NCBI GenBank assembly: GCA_965263345.1
Contig: CBDHHC010000005.1
Span: 124,001 to 188,000 of the forward strand
Direction: 5' to 3'
DNA from: CBDHHC01 sp965263345
GTDB lineage: Bacteria > Pseudomonadota > Alphaproteobacteria > Rhizobiales > CBDHHC01
DNA: 64,000 nt
Shown one piece after another: positions 26,776-35,650 of this stretch (within the stretch, counting starts at the first letter, position 1; the number at the start of each line of letters is the position of its first letter). Below the pieces are notes generated by a model. The model did not search any database, had not been told where the DNA came from, and saw only the letters and a list, made by a program, of their open reading frames with translations. A program made the translations under genes and the position numbers.

Positions 26776-27867
26776 ATGAAAGATCTTACCTCTTCGAGGG
26801 TTACAATAAACTCACTAGCAACTTGTGTTCCTAAAAATCAAATCAAACAAAATGATGTTCTTGAAAGGGCACGCGCTATTTTTGGCGCAAGAACTTCACT
26901 TTTTGAGAGTCTTGAGCCGGTTTTTCATAACGCAAACATTGATACACGCTATACAAGCCTAGAAGATAACTGGTTTGAGCAAGAGGCGGACTTCAAAGAA
27001 AAGAATAAATTATTTGAGATTGAGGCAACTCAACTGGCCAAAAATGCAGCAGAGCAGGCTCTGGATGAAATAAATATGAAGGCAGAAGATATTGATGCTT
27101 TGATTTTTGTAAGTTCAACCGGGATTGCTACTCCAAGCATTGATGCTCGTCTCATGAATCATATGCCATTTAGAAGTGATGTTATCCGTTTACCAATTTT
27201 TGGTCTGGGATGTGCTGGGGGTGTGCTTGGTATAAGTAGAGCCGCACAAATGATAAAATCTTCTCCCAACATGAATGCACTTATTATTGTACTTGAACTC
27301 TGCACGCTCGCATTTCGTTATGATCGTCTTACGAAAAGCAATCTCGTTGCAACAGCTTTATTTGGGGATGGTGCAGCTGCAATGGTCATTAGTTCTAGTG
27401 ATAAAACACATAAAACTCATTCACCTGCTCTGGCAACATTTGGTGTTCATGGTGAGCATACATGGCCAGACACCCTTAATATTATGGGGTGGCAGGTTGA
27501 TGCCCATGGCTTTGATGTGGTGTTTCATCGTAAAATTCCAGAATTTGTAAAAGAATCATATCTTCCTGCTCTACAGAAATTCCTTGCTTCTCATAAACTC
27601 AGTAATTCCGATATTGACAGGCCTTGTTGCCACCCTGGTGGGGCTAAAGTCATAGACGCTTTAGAACATACATTTGAACTTCCTACAGGGAGCTTAGATG
27701 CAGAGAGAAAAGTTTTAGCTAATTACGGGAATATGTCATCACCTACAGTTTTATTTGTTTTGAAAGAGTTGATAGACAAAAATATTAAAGGACGTGTTCT
27801 TATGTCTGCTTTGGGACCTGGATTCACTGCTGCTTTTCAAGAGATCTTTTTAGGAGAAAACTATTGA
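26776..27867 (+). CDS. Type III polyketide synthase
   Basis: The ATG at 26776 gives 363 residues, typical of chalcone-synthase-like enzymes that extend an acyl-CoA with malonyl-CoA. The catalytic triad is visible: Cys146 in FGLGCAGGV, His286 in CCHPGGAKVI and Asn319 in NYGNMSSPT. ALFGDGAAAMV (195-205) is a further thiolase-fold landmark. Bacterial members make alkylpyrones, alkylresorcinols or phloroglucinol. The overlapping isoprenylcysteine-type methyltransferase points to a methylated alkylresorcinol or alkylpyrone, as in Streptomyces srsAB. The product itself is inference. Confidence 0.92.
   Translation: MKDLTSSRVTINSLATCVPKNQIKQNDVLERARAIFGARTSLFESLEPVFHNANIDTRYTSLEDNWFEQEADFKEKNKLFEIEATQLAKNAAEQALDEINMKAEDIDALIFVSSTGIATPSIDARLMNHMPFRSDVIRLPIFGLGCAGGVLGISRAAQMIKSSPNMNALIIVLELCTLAFRYDRLTKSNLVATALFGDGAAAMVISSSDKTHKTHSPALATFGVHGEHTWPDTLNIMGWQVDAHGFDVVFHRKIPEFVKESYLPALQKFLASHKLSNSDIDRPCCHPGGAKVIDALEHTFELPTGSLDAERKVLANYGNMSSPTVLFVLKELIDKNIKGRVLMSALGPGFTAAFQEIFLGENY
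27852..27857 (+). promoter_or_regulatory. Ribosome-binding site setting a TTG start
   Basis: AGGAGA lies six bases before the TTG at 27864. With no ATG nearby in frame, it fixes the methyltransferase start and shows coupling to the end of the polyketide synthase gene. Confidence 0.7.
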
Positions 27868-28391
27868 TACCTTCAAGCCCACTTTTAAATGGTGATATTG
27901 GTTGGATACATTTGTTTATTCTTCTTATTGTAGCTCAAAGGCTTATTGAGTTAATCCATGCAAATAGAAATACAAAATATCTCCTAGAAAATGGCGGATA
28001 TGAAACGGGACAAGGACATTATATTTTCTTTATTTTGTTGCACTCAAGCTGGCTTATTGCCATGTTTGTATTTGCTCCTTTAATGCCTCCCTATGCAGGT
28101 TTACCTATTCTTGCTTTTATAGTTCTACAGTTAGGACGTCTCTGGGTTATCATCAGCCTCGGGAAGTACTGGACGACCAGGATTATTTCAATTGATGCTC
28201 CTCTTATAAAACGAGGACCATATAAGTTTATGAAACACCCTAATTATTTTGTGGTTGCATTAGAAATTCCTCTTCTACCTCTGACTCTTGGCCTAACAAA
28301 TGTGGCAGTAATTTTTGGAATATTAAATCTTATTCTGCTCAGTTATCGGATCCAAATTGAAAATAAAGAACTCAATAAAAGACGTATTTAA
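27864..28391 (+). CDS. Isoprenylcysteine carboxyl methyltransferase family protein
   Basis: This 175-residue membrane protein has about four to five hydrophobic segments. It carries the family's C-terminal signature GPYKFMKHPNYFVVALEIPL (about 112-131), which binds S-adenosylmethionine. It starts at TTG 27864, overlapping the PKS stop by two bases, directly after a strong AGGAGA site. In other bacteria such enzymes next to type III polyketide synthases methylate the phenolic or pyrone product at the membrane. The pair most likely makes a methoxylated lipid. Bacterial members do not modify prenylated proteins, so the family name is misleading here. Confidence 0.88.
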   Translation: MIPSSPLLNGDIGWIHLFILLIVAQRLIELIHANRNTKYLLENGGYETGQGHYIFFILLHSSWLIAMFVFAPLMPPYAGLPILAFIVLQLGRLWVIISLGKYWTTRIISIDAPLIKRGPYKFMKHPNYFVVALEIPLLPLTLGLTNVAVIFGILNLILLSYRIQIENKELNKRRI

Positions 28392-28516
28392 AATAGTATC
28401 CAAGGTTTGGGTTCGTTTGAAGATCCCTTTCATGAAAGATGAGATTCAAGGAAAGTTCTTTGCGATGCAAATACCCGACGGAGACGTTTCCTATGTACTA
28501 GCAATTTATGATGAGC

Positions 28517-28879
28517 CTATTCTGGCGGTACAGGCCGAGTAAGAATAAAAATTGAGACACATGTTAATATTAAAGCTTGAATACCCAGCGCATACATTGG
28601 CACTTGCATGAAAATGCTAAATAGAAAAACACACCCAATACTGACTACAGCATATATTTTAGCTTTTTTAGAAATAGCTTTATGTTTTTTCCAATCCTCA
28701 ATTGGAGGCCCTAATTGAGGATGTTCCATCAACCACTTATGTAGTTTTTCGGAACTTTTTTCAAATGCAAAAGCAGATAATATTAGAAATGGAGTGGTGG
28801 GTAATAGTGGCACAAAAATACCAATAATCCCAAGTACAAGACTTGATAAACCAATCAGTTTCCAAATAATTTTCATCAT
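28517..28879 (-). CDS. YbaN family (DUF454) inner-membrane protein
   Basis: The 120-residue protein has three to four hydrophobic segments and the family motif GIFVPLLPTTPFLILSAFAF (about 21-40), then a short loop with HPQLGPPIEDWKKH. YbaN proteins are widespread, small inner-membrane proteins of unknown function. It lies on the opposite strand to its neighbours, 125 bases after the methyltransferase gene. Two adjacent ATG codons can serve as start. No partner gene suggests a role. Confidence 0.9.
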   Translation of the reverse strand: MMKIIWKLIGLSSLVLGIIGIFVPLLPTTPFLILSAFAFEKSSEKLHKWLMEHPQLGPPIEDWKKHKAISKKAKIYAVVSIGCVFLFSIFMQVPMYALGIQALILTCVSIFILTRPVPPE

Positions 28880-29072
28880 ATTATTGAATAGTTTCTATTC
28901 ATTCAAATTCATATACCCAATGTTATATTGATCTTGTCCGTTAAAATTATTTTTATCGCACAAGAGTTTATAGGATATAAAAATAGTTGTGAGCATATTC
29001 AAAATAAATTCAAGTCATATATAAAATATTCTATAACAATTATAAATGATTTATCTAATGTAGGTGAAGGCT

Positions 29073-30248
29073 ATGTCTGACGAAAAAAATAAAAAATACT
29101 ATAATGACACGACAAAAGTCCTTCATTTGGGTAGGAATCCTGAAAAACAATACGGATTTGTGAATCCGGCTGTTTACAGAGGGTCAACGGTTATATTTCC
29201 AACAGTTGACGCTCTGGAGACCTCTAACCAAGATTATGTCTATGGTCGGAAAGGTACTCCGACTGTTCGTAATCTGGAAAGCGCAATAGCTGAACTTGAA
29301 GGAGGACATAAGAGTTTTTTAACACCTTCAGGCTTATCAGCGATCACAACTGCTCTATTGGCTTTTGTTGAAGCTGGAGATCATATTCTTGTCACTGATA
29401 GTGTTTATGGCCCGACAAGAAGGTTTTGTACAAATGTTCTTAGTAAACTTCATATTGAAACTACATATTATGATCCTCTGATTGGAGAGCAGATCAAAGA
29501 CTTAATACGCCCTAATACCAAGATTATTTTTACAGAATCTCCTGGTTCGCAAACATTTGAGGTCCAGGATATTCCTGCAATATCCAAGGTTGCGCATGAA
29601 CGAGATATTTGGGTCATGATGGATAATACTTGGGCAAGCCCTCTTTATTTCAAGCCATTCTCTTTTGGTGTTGATGTTTCAATTCAAGCTGCCACAAAGT
29701 ATATTGTCGGTCATGCTGATGCAATGCTTGGTATTATTACAGCAAATCAGAAGGCTGCTAACTCTATTAAAACAATGCATGATAATCTTGGATTATGCCC
29801 TGGCCCTGAAGATGCTTACCTTGCTTTAAGAGGTTTAAGAACCTTGCCCGTCCGTTTAAAACAACATTGGCAATCAGGCCTAGAGATTGCACGCTGGTTA
29901 AAAGGCAGGCCTGAAGTCTCAAAAGTTCTTCACCCGGCCTTAGAGGATGATCCTGGTTACTCACTTTGGAAAAGAGATTTTATTGGAGCTGCAGGCCTTT
30001 TTTCAATTATCTTAAAGCCAACTCCCAAGCAAGCTGTTAATGAAATGCTTAATTCACTTAAACTTTTTGGAATGGGATGGTCTTGGGGAGGATATGAAAG
30101 TCTGATCATTCCATTTAATCCTTCCCCATACAGAACAGCCACCAAATGGGACGCTGGGGGTCCAACACTGAGGTTACATATTGGCCTTGATGAAACAAGT
30201 GATTTGATTGGCGATTTGGATGATGGACTAAAAAAGCTGAAACACTAA
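29073..30248 (+). CDS. metC: Cystathionine beta-lyase MetC
   Basis: MetC cleaves cystathionine to homocysteine, pyruvate and ammonia. The ATG at 29073, preceded by AGGTGAAGG, gives 391 residues. Cys/Met-metabolism PLP landmarks are YGRKGTPTVRNLE (57-69), TPSGLSAI (84-91), MMDNTWASP and the PLP lysine Lys209 in AATKYIVGHAD. The alphaproteobacterial MetC subtype is suggested by the SWGGYESLIIPF segment near the end. The gene stands alone. No SAM riboswitch was recognised in the 193 bases upstream. Confidence 0.95.
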   Translation: MSDEKNKKYYNDTTKVLHLGRNPEKQYGFVNPAVYRGSTVIFPTVDALETSNQDYVYGRKGTPTVRNLESAIAELEGGHKSFLTPSGLSAITTALLAFVEAGDHILVTDSVYGPTRRFCTNVLSKLHIETTYYDPLIGEQIKDLIRPNTKIIFTESPGSQTFEVQDIPAISKVAHERDIWVMMDNTWASPLYFKPFSFGVDVSIQAATKYIVGHADAMLGIITANQKAANSIKTMHDNLGLCPGPEDAYLALRGLRTLPVRLKQHWQSGLEIARWLKGRPEVSKVLHPALEDDPGYSLWKRDFIGAAGLFSIILKPTPKQAVNEMLNSLKLFGMGWSWGGYESLIIPFNPSPYRTATKWDAGGPTLRLHIGLDETSDLIGDLDDGLKKLKH

Positions 30249-30690
30249 ATCTATCTCATCCAGAAGATTAAAATTGCTCCAACTTAATAAGTTGCCTGAC
30301 TTTTAAGCAGAACCTTTTCAATTGGATTTTTTAGCTCAACCATCTTTTAAAAAAGGTTTTGATGAGTGCTTAATATTGTCAATGTTTTGTGCCTTATACT
30401 TTAGGCTGAATGACATGTACCAACTTCTGTGTATTTACTTAGTTATTATCTTAAGTAAGGTATCTAAATCAAAAAATATAATAATAATTTACGTATAATA
30501 ATTGTTTTAAGCTGAGACAAAGTAATAGGGGGAGGGTTTTATAAGAAACAGTCAGCAAATTAATCCAATCTCAATCATACTTCACTTTAATAAAATGACA
30601 TTATTCGTAACTCGTAAATACGTTGTAATTATACATATTCTGCGGAGAGTATTCGCGACAATCTGATGAATATCTTAAGGGAGAGAATAT
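30249..30690. other. 442-base spacer upstream of the TRAP operon
   Basis: A gene-free AT-rich region that should hold the TRAP promoter. A TATAAT at 30494-30499 lacks a good -35. A purine run AGGGGGAGGG lies near 30527-30536. No sigma-54 consensus (TGGCAC-N5-TTGC) was found. The dctP gene itself is preceded by AAGGGAGAG. Confidence 0.4.
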
Positions 30691-31797
30691 ATGACTGAAA
30701 CCAAAACTGTTAATCGTAGAAAATTTATTAAAGGTGCTGGTGTTGTTGCTGCCGGCACTGCAGCTGCAAGTTTAGCAACCCCTGCTCTTGCTAAGGGTAA
30801 GGAAATGGCTATCGTCTCAACTTGGCCAAGAGATTTCCCTGGACTAGGTATTAGTGCTCAAAGACTTGCTGCTCGTATTGAAGAACTCACCGATGGTGAT
30901 ATCAAAGTAAAATACTATGCTGCAAAAGAAAAAGTCGGTGCTTTTGACTCGTTCGATGAAGTCGCATCTGGAAACTCGCAAGCATATATCGCAGCAGACT
31001 ATTACTGGAAAGGTAAGCATCCAGGGTGGGCCTATTTTACTGGTGTACCTTTTGGGATGGTGTACACAGAGATTGATGCTTGGATTAAGTATGGCGGTGG
31101 CCAAGCACTTTATGATGAGTTGGCTGATGGTTTTGGACTTAAAAACTTTACTTGTGGTAATACAGGAAAACAAATGGGCGGCTGGTTCAATAAAAAGATT
31201 GAAACTGCTGCAGATTTTAAAGGCCTGAAAATGCGTATCCCTGGTCTTGGTGGTGATGTGCTTGCTAAACTAGGAGCCTCTCCAGTCTCTCTTCCTGGTG
31301 GCCAGATTTATGAAAACCTTGTTTCTGGTGCGATTGATGCTACTGAGTGGGTTGGACCCTACAATGATTACTTCATGAAGTTTTATGAAGCAGCTAAATA
31401 CTATTATTATCCAGGTATGCATGAGCCAGGAACTGCACTTGCTCTTGGTATTAATAAAAAATGGTGGAGCGGTTTAACTAAGAACCAACAAGCGATTATC
31501 GAAGCTGCTTGTAACGAAGAAAATGCTCGTCAAATGGCAGAAACAAATGCCAATAATGGTGCATATTTGAACCGTCTTATCAAAGACCATGGCGTTAAGC
31601 TTGAACAATTCAATGATGAAATTTATGACAGTTTTGGTGAAGCTGCCAAGGAAGTCTTTGAAGAAACTCGTAAACACAGCAAGCTGGCTGCTAAAATTCA
31701 CGATGCTTTTGCAAAAGCACGTGATGAAATTGGTAAGTGGACAGGTCTTTCTGATGCTGCTTACGTACAGCAAAGAAACAGAGTCTTAGGCTTATAA
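30691..31797 (+). CDS. dctP: TRAP transporter substrate-binding protein DctP, Tat-exported
   Basis: This 368-residue periplasmic binding protein delivers an organic acid-like solute to the DctQM permease. It has a twin-arginine signal (NRRKFIKGAG at about 8-17, hydrophobic core, TPALAKG cleavage near 34) instead of the usual Sec signal. Family features include MRIPGLGGDVLAKLGASPVS (about 177-196) with the substrate-carboxylate Arg, and WVGPYND. The subtype resembles the mannitol/chloroaromatic group (FcbT-like). A hairpin follows the stop and probably limits read-through into dctQ, so the binding protein is made in excess. Confidence 0.95.
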   Translation: MTETKTVNRRKFIKGAGVVAAGTAAASLATPALAKGKEMAIVSTWPRDFPGLGISAQRLAARIEELTDGDIKVKYYAAKEKVGAFDSFDEVASGNSQAYIAADYYWKGKHPGWAYFTGVPFGMVYTEIDAWIKYGGGQALYDELADGFGLKNFTCGNTGKQMGGWFNKKIETAADFKGLKMRIPGLGGDVLAKLGASPVSLPGGQIYENLVSGAIDATEWVGPYNDYFMKFYEAAKYYYYPGMHEPGTALALGINKKWWSGLTKNQQAIIEAACNEENARQMAETNANNGAYLNRLIKDHGVKLEQFNDEIYDSFGEAAKEVFEETRKHSKLAAKIHDAFAKARDEIGKWTGLSDAAYVQQRNRVLGL

Positions 31798-31819
31798 GCT
31801 TCTAAGACATGAATTGCTT

Positions 31820-31849
31820 TTGCACGGGAACTTGTTCCCGTGCAATTTT
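31820..31849 (+). terminator. Hairpin terminator/attenuator between dctP and dctQ
   Basis: TTGCACGGGAAC (31820-31831) and GTTCCCGTGCAA (31834-31845) form a 12-bp GC-rich stem closed by TT and followed by TTTT. It lies 22 bases after dctP within the operon. Partial termination here would explain higher binding-protein expression. Confidence 0.85.
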
Positions 31850-31890
31850 GTATAGAATAAAAATAAAACTATAATAACAGGCTGATCGTT

Positions 31891-32874
31891 TTGAGTGGTT
31901 CATCTGAAATGGTTAATAGCGACGTTAGTGTTACAACATATCGTGCTCTTGCATGGGCTAATATCGCTGTATTAGTTGGCTATCTGGTTAATAATGTTTT
32001 GTCTGCCTGGTTTGGTTGGCCTGGCGCAATATATGACATCTCTATTTTATCAATGGTACAGACATCGTTTTATTTAATAGCGATATTACTTGCATTGACA
32101 TATGTTGTAAAAACATCATCACGCAGTTTGAGAGATGACAGTGAAACCATTTATGATATCTCCAAATTTATCATACGTGCTGCTTTTTGGGCCGTCTTTC
32201 TAGTTGGGCTCATCGACTTAACTATTTCATTTATGAAAGTTGAAGGTTTTCTGGTACCTATCTTTGGTGAAGAATTAGCATCAGATCTCGGGCGCAAAGA
32301 ATTTAGAGGGTTGTACATACATACCCCATTTATTTTAGTTGGTTTACTTATTGCTCTGCTTCATAAGGGATTAGGATTTCCCTGGCTTGCATTACTCGTT
32401 GTCATTGCAGAACTCCTCATTGTAATCACAAGGTTTATATTTTCATATGAACAAGCATTTATGGCTGATTTGGTTAGGTTCTGGTATGCTGCCCTGTTTT
32501 TATTTGCGAGCGCTTACACATTATATGAAGAAGGACATGTGAGAGTTGATGTGCTATTCGCTAGTTTGTCTGATAAGGCAAAAGGTTTAATAAACTCTGT
32601 AGGCTCAATTCTTTTAGGCATTTCTCTATGCTGGGTCATTATTGTTTATGGTATGTGGAATAAATCATCAATTATCAACACAGCTATTATCTCATTTGAA
32701 ATTACGCAATCTGACGTAGGAATGTTTGTCAAATATTGGATGGCAGGTTTTCTTGCTATATTTGCCATAACTATGCTTGTGCAATTTTCTGGATATTTCC
32801 TGGAAGGTTTAGCTGATTACAGAAACGATCCAGGTAAACGCAAAATAAAGTCAGAGCATACTGACGCAACATAA
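31891..32874 (+). CDS. dctQ: TRAP transporter small permease subunit DctQ
   Basis: The 327-residue membrane protein is the small subunit of the sodium-coupled TRAP permease. It is longer than usual (about 160-220) because two or three membrane helices precede the DctQ core. The core lies about residues 180-310 with YTLYEEGHVRVDVLF, the EGHVRVD signature. TTG 31891 is used; ATG 31909 would shorten it by six residues and is also plausible. It follows the dctP hairpin and precedes dctM by 21 bases. The C-terminus is charged and cytoplasmic. Confidence 0.85.
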   Translation: MSGSSEMVNSDVSVTTYRALAWANIAVLVGYLVNNVLSAWFGWPGAIYDISILSMVQTSFYLIAILLALTYVVKTSSRSLRDDSETIYDISKFIIRAAFWAVFLVGLIDLTISFMKVEGFLVPIFGEELASDLGRKEFRGLYIHTPFILVGLLIALLHKGLGFPWLALLVVIAELLIVITRFIFSYEQAFMADLVRFWYAALFLFASAYTLYEEGHVRVDVLFASLSDKAKGLINSVGSILLGISLCWVIIVYGMWNKSSIINTAIISFEITQSDVGMFVKYWMAGFLAIFAITMLVQFSGYFLEGLADYRNDPGKRKIKSEHTDAT

Positions 32875-32895
32875 TAAAGTTAAGGTTATAAGCAT

Positions 32896-35538
32896 ATGGA
32901 AATTTACTTCCTGTTTCTTTTGATATTTCTCATGGCTGGGGCTTTAGCTTCAGGTTTTCCAGTTGCATTTGCTTTACCAGGTTCCGCAATCATTACGGTT
33001 GGCCTTGCTGCTTTGGCCGGATATATTTTCACAGGAGATGTAGATTCCTATTTTGCAGATGGGGGGCCTCATGTCTGGTTGAGTGCCGGTGTTACTAATT
33101 TTAGGGGTGTTTATTGGGAAGCTGAAAGAGATACTTTGATAGCTATTCCTCTATTTATTTTTATGGGAATAATGCTACAGAGATCAAGAATTGCAGAAGA
33201 TCTTCTTGTCACAATGGCACAATTATTCGGACCAATGCCAGGTGGGCTGGGTATTTCAGTTATTCTTGTCGGAGCTCTTCTTGCAGCCACAACTGGTATC
33301 GTGGGTGCAACCGTTGTTGCTATGGGGCTCATTTCTCTTCCTGCTATGTTACGAAATGGATATTCACATTCGCTTGCGACAGGTACGATTTCTGCTTCTG
33401 GTACTCTTGGGCAAATTATTCCACCTTCTATTGTTCTTATTATTTTAGCTGACCAACTCTCTAGTGCTACCGACCAAGCTAGCACTACACGCAAAGCACT
33501 TTACAAAACCAATACTGGTGAGTTCTCTATGCCTTCAGCTTATGATGTTTCTTCCACAAGTGCTGGAGAAATGTTTCTGGGTGCTCTATTTCCAGGTCTG
33601 GTTTTGGTTGGTTTATATGTCTTGTTTGTTGCTGTTTATGCACTTCTAAGGCCTAAAGTTGCTCCACCTGTTCCTTATGAAGGAAAATATGATTTTAAAT
33701 TTGCAGGACAAGTCCTTATGGCACTTGTCCCCCCTCTTGCACTTATCTTTGCTGTTTTGGGCTCCATCATTTTTGGTATTGCAACTGTTAATCAAGCTGG
33801 ATCAATTGGTGCTGCAGGCGCTCTTATTATGGCTGGATATCGACTATATAATGGACACTCCAATACATATTTACCTGCTATCCTGGCCTTTATTTCTGTG
33901 GTCATGATTATTTTTATAACCCAAGTCGCCCCTATTAATATTAAGAATATTCAAACTGATAATGATTTGATGTGGTTGGTGATTGCACTGGTGGCGGTAT
34001 CTGGGCTTATCATTTCATTAATTTGGAGTGGCTGGAGAGTTCTAAATGCAGAAAATACTCTGCACAGCGTAATGCTTGAGACAGCTAAGACAACAGCATT
34101 AGTATTCATCATTTTATTGGGAGCTGCTATGCTTACCTCAGCCTTTAGAGGGTTTGGTGGTGAAGAACTTGTGAAAGAGTTTTTACATGGCATACCTGGA
34201 GGGTTTTGGGGACAATTCTTAATTGTTATGTTGGTGATATTTGTTCTTGGCTTCTTCCTTGACTTTATTGAAATTGCAGTTGTTGTTGTTCCGATTATAG
34301 CACCAATCCTTCTAGCCGATCCTTCTGCTAATGTAACTGCCGTTTGGTTAGGTGTTATGATTGGTCTAAACATACAAACTTCTTTTTTAACCCCGCCATT
34401 TGGCTTTGCTCTATTTTATTTACGTGGTGTTGCCCCTAAAGTTGTCAAAACTATTTCTATGTATAAAGGTGTTATTGCATTTATTTGTTTACAGTTAATC
34501 GCTCTTGTTATCGTTGCTTACAATCCACTTTTGGTGAATTATCTCCCTCAACGTGTTTCCTTAACTTCAGAAACATCGCCACCTCCTATCAACCCTAAGC
34601 TTCAGCATTGTATAGAGCGTCGCTTATTTAAGGAATATGATGAGAAAGGCGCAACAATTCGTGAGGCAATCTCTAAGGCAAAAAAAATTGATTTAAGTCT
34701 ACTGCCCACAGGTTTGAGAAGTGATATTCAAGGAAGTTTCAAGAATGCAGAAAATACCTTTGTAATGGTCAATAATATCCAAAATCTAGAACGCGAAATT
34801 AAAAAACGCGCTATTTCATACAGACCTATGCATGTGAAAGTTCGTGAACTCCAAAAAGAAATTAGAGATCTAAATGAGAAAATTAAGCCCCTCAAAGATG
34901 ATCTAGATCGTGATGGAGCGAATAAAAATAAACTTTCAAGTCAAATTAAAGAACTTGAAAACCAAATAAAGGATATCACTGCTAAAATTCCAAACACATG
35001 GAAAAAGCAAAATGGGGAATTCAGCAAACTTCTTAAACAAGAAAAAATCGCTAGGCTAAAATATCGCAGGAATGTGGATGAAGCTTATTCACCTATTATT
35101 GAAACGATAAAAACAATTGAATCTGCAGAACAATTAAGTTTGCTTAAGGATAATATTGATCGTTTGGAAAATTATATCAAAGAAAAACCGCATAAAGAAT
35201 CCGCAGATGATATCGCAGAAACGATGACACTTATCGCACAAGTTGAAGGCGCAAGTAAGATTAGATCTGCTCTTTATAAGGTTCGCAAGGCCCTTAGAGG
35301 TCGTAAAGTTGATCCTGAAAAAGCCATTGAGCTTCTTAATTCTGCTAAGAAAATTTATCAGCAGGACGTGACATGGCGTAGAGCAGCAGCAACGCAAACC
35401 TTGCCACAACTTAAAGCATACGATAAAGCCATTAAGCATACGATTGGCTTAAGACAACTACCCAAAATCCCTAAAAATATAGCTTTAGGAATTACAAGCT
35501 GCACTTCTGAACATAGGGATTTAACTTTATATTTCTGA
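32896..35538 (+). CDS. dctM: TRAP large permease DctM fused to a coiled-coil C-terminal domain
   Basis: Residues 1-550 are a full DctM permease: FPVAFALPGS near 21-30, GALLAATTGIVGATVVAMG (126-144), SGTLGQIIPPS (168-178), and FLDFIEIAVVVVPIIAPI and LNIQTSFLTPPFGFALFYLR in the second half. Residues 551-880 form a long hydrophilic tail after the last membrane helix. Its middle (about 615-720) has heptad-like REIRDLNEKIKPLKDDL and SSQIKELENQIKDI segments. The tail is Lys/Glu-rich and has no membrane segment. Ordinary DctM proteins lack it. Whether the tail is cytoplasmic or periplasmic depends on helix count; an interaction role is inference. Confidence 0.92.
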   Translation: MEIYFLFLLIFLMAGALASGFPVAFALPGSAIITVGLAALAGYIFTGDVDSYFADGGPHVWLSAGVTNFRGVYWEAERDTLIAIPLFIFMGIMLQRSRIAEDLLVTMAQLFGPMPGGLGISVILVGALLAATTGIVGATVVAMGLISLPAMLRNGYSHSLATGTISASGTLGQIIPPSIVLIILADQLSSATDQASTTRKALYKTNTGEFSMPSAYDVSSTSAGEMFLGALFPGLVLVGLYVLFVAVYALLRPKVAPPVPYEGKYDFKFAGQVLMALVPPLALIFAVLGSIIFGIATVNQAGSIGAAGALIMAGYRLYNGHSNTYLPAILAFISVVMIIFITQVAPINIKNIQTDNDLMWLVIALVAVSGLIISLIWSGWRVLNAENTLHSVMLETAKTTALVFIILLGAAMLTSAFRGFGGEELVKEFLHGIPGGFWGQFLIVMLVIFVLGFFLDFIEIAVVVVPIIAPILLADPSANVTAVWLGVMIGLNIQTSFLTPPFGFALFYLRGVAPKVVKTISMYKGVIAFICLQLIALVIVAYNPLLVNYLPQRVSLTSETSPPPINPKLQHCIERRLFKEYDEKGATIREAISKAKKIDLSLLPTGLRSDIQGSFKNAENTFVMVNNIQNLEREIKKRAISYRPMHVKVRELQKEIRDLNEKIKPLKDDLDRDGANKNKLSSQIKELENQIKDITAKIPNTWKKQNGEFSKLLKQEKIARLKYRRNVDEAYSPIIETIKTIESAEQLSLLKDNIDRLENYIKEKPHKESADDIAETMTLIAQVEGASKIRSALYKVRKALRGRKVDPEKAIELLNSAKKIYQQDVTWRRAAATQTLPQLKAYDKAIKHTIGLRQLPKIPKNIALGITSCTSEHRDLTLYF

Positions 35539-35571
35539 GTGTTACTCGCAAGGTAAGTATAGTCATATTTC

Positions 35572-35630
35572 TTAGGGACAGGATTGCTATTTATATATAG
35601 ATTTATATAAATATTCTGTCCTTAAATTTT
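35572..35630 (+). terminator. Long hairpin after dctM
   Basis: TTAGGGACAGGAT (35572-35584) pairs imperfectly with ATTCTGTCCTTAA (35613-35625), with an inner AT stem (ATTTATAT/TATATAAAT), followed by ATTTTTG. It probably terminates or attenuates the TRAP transcript ahead of the sensor kinase gene. Confidence 0.5.
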
Positions 35631-35650
35631 TGCAAAATATCGTAAAGCAC

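Noticed and set aside
28357..28542. Possible 61-residue protein after the methyltransferase gene
   Set aside because: It overlaps both neighbours, begins inside the methyltransferase gene at a non-ATG codon, has no clear ribosome-binding site and matches no family I know. An internal ATG at 28432 would leave only 36 residues.
28880..29072. SAM riboswitch upstream of metC
   Set aside because: Looked for SAM-I/SAM-II-like pairing but found only AT-rich sequence without the needed stems.
33111..34373. Long open frames on the minus strand within dctM
   Set aside because: They are antisense to conserved membrane helices of DctM. Open antisense frames are expected opposite such codon usage, and none has a recognisable domain.
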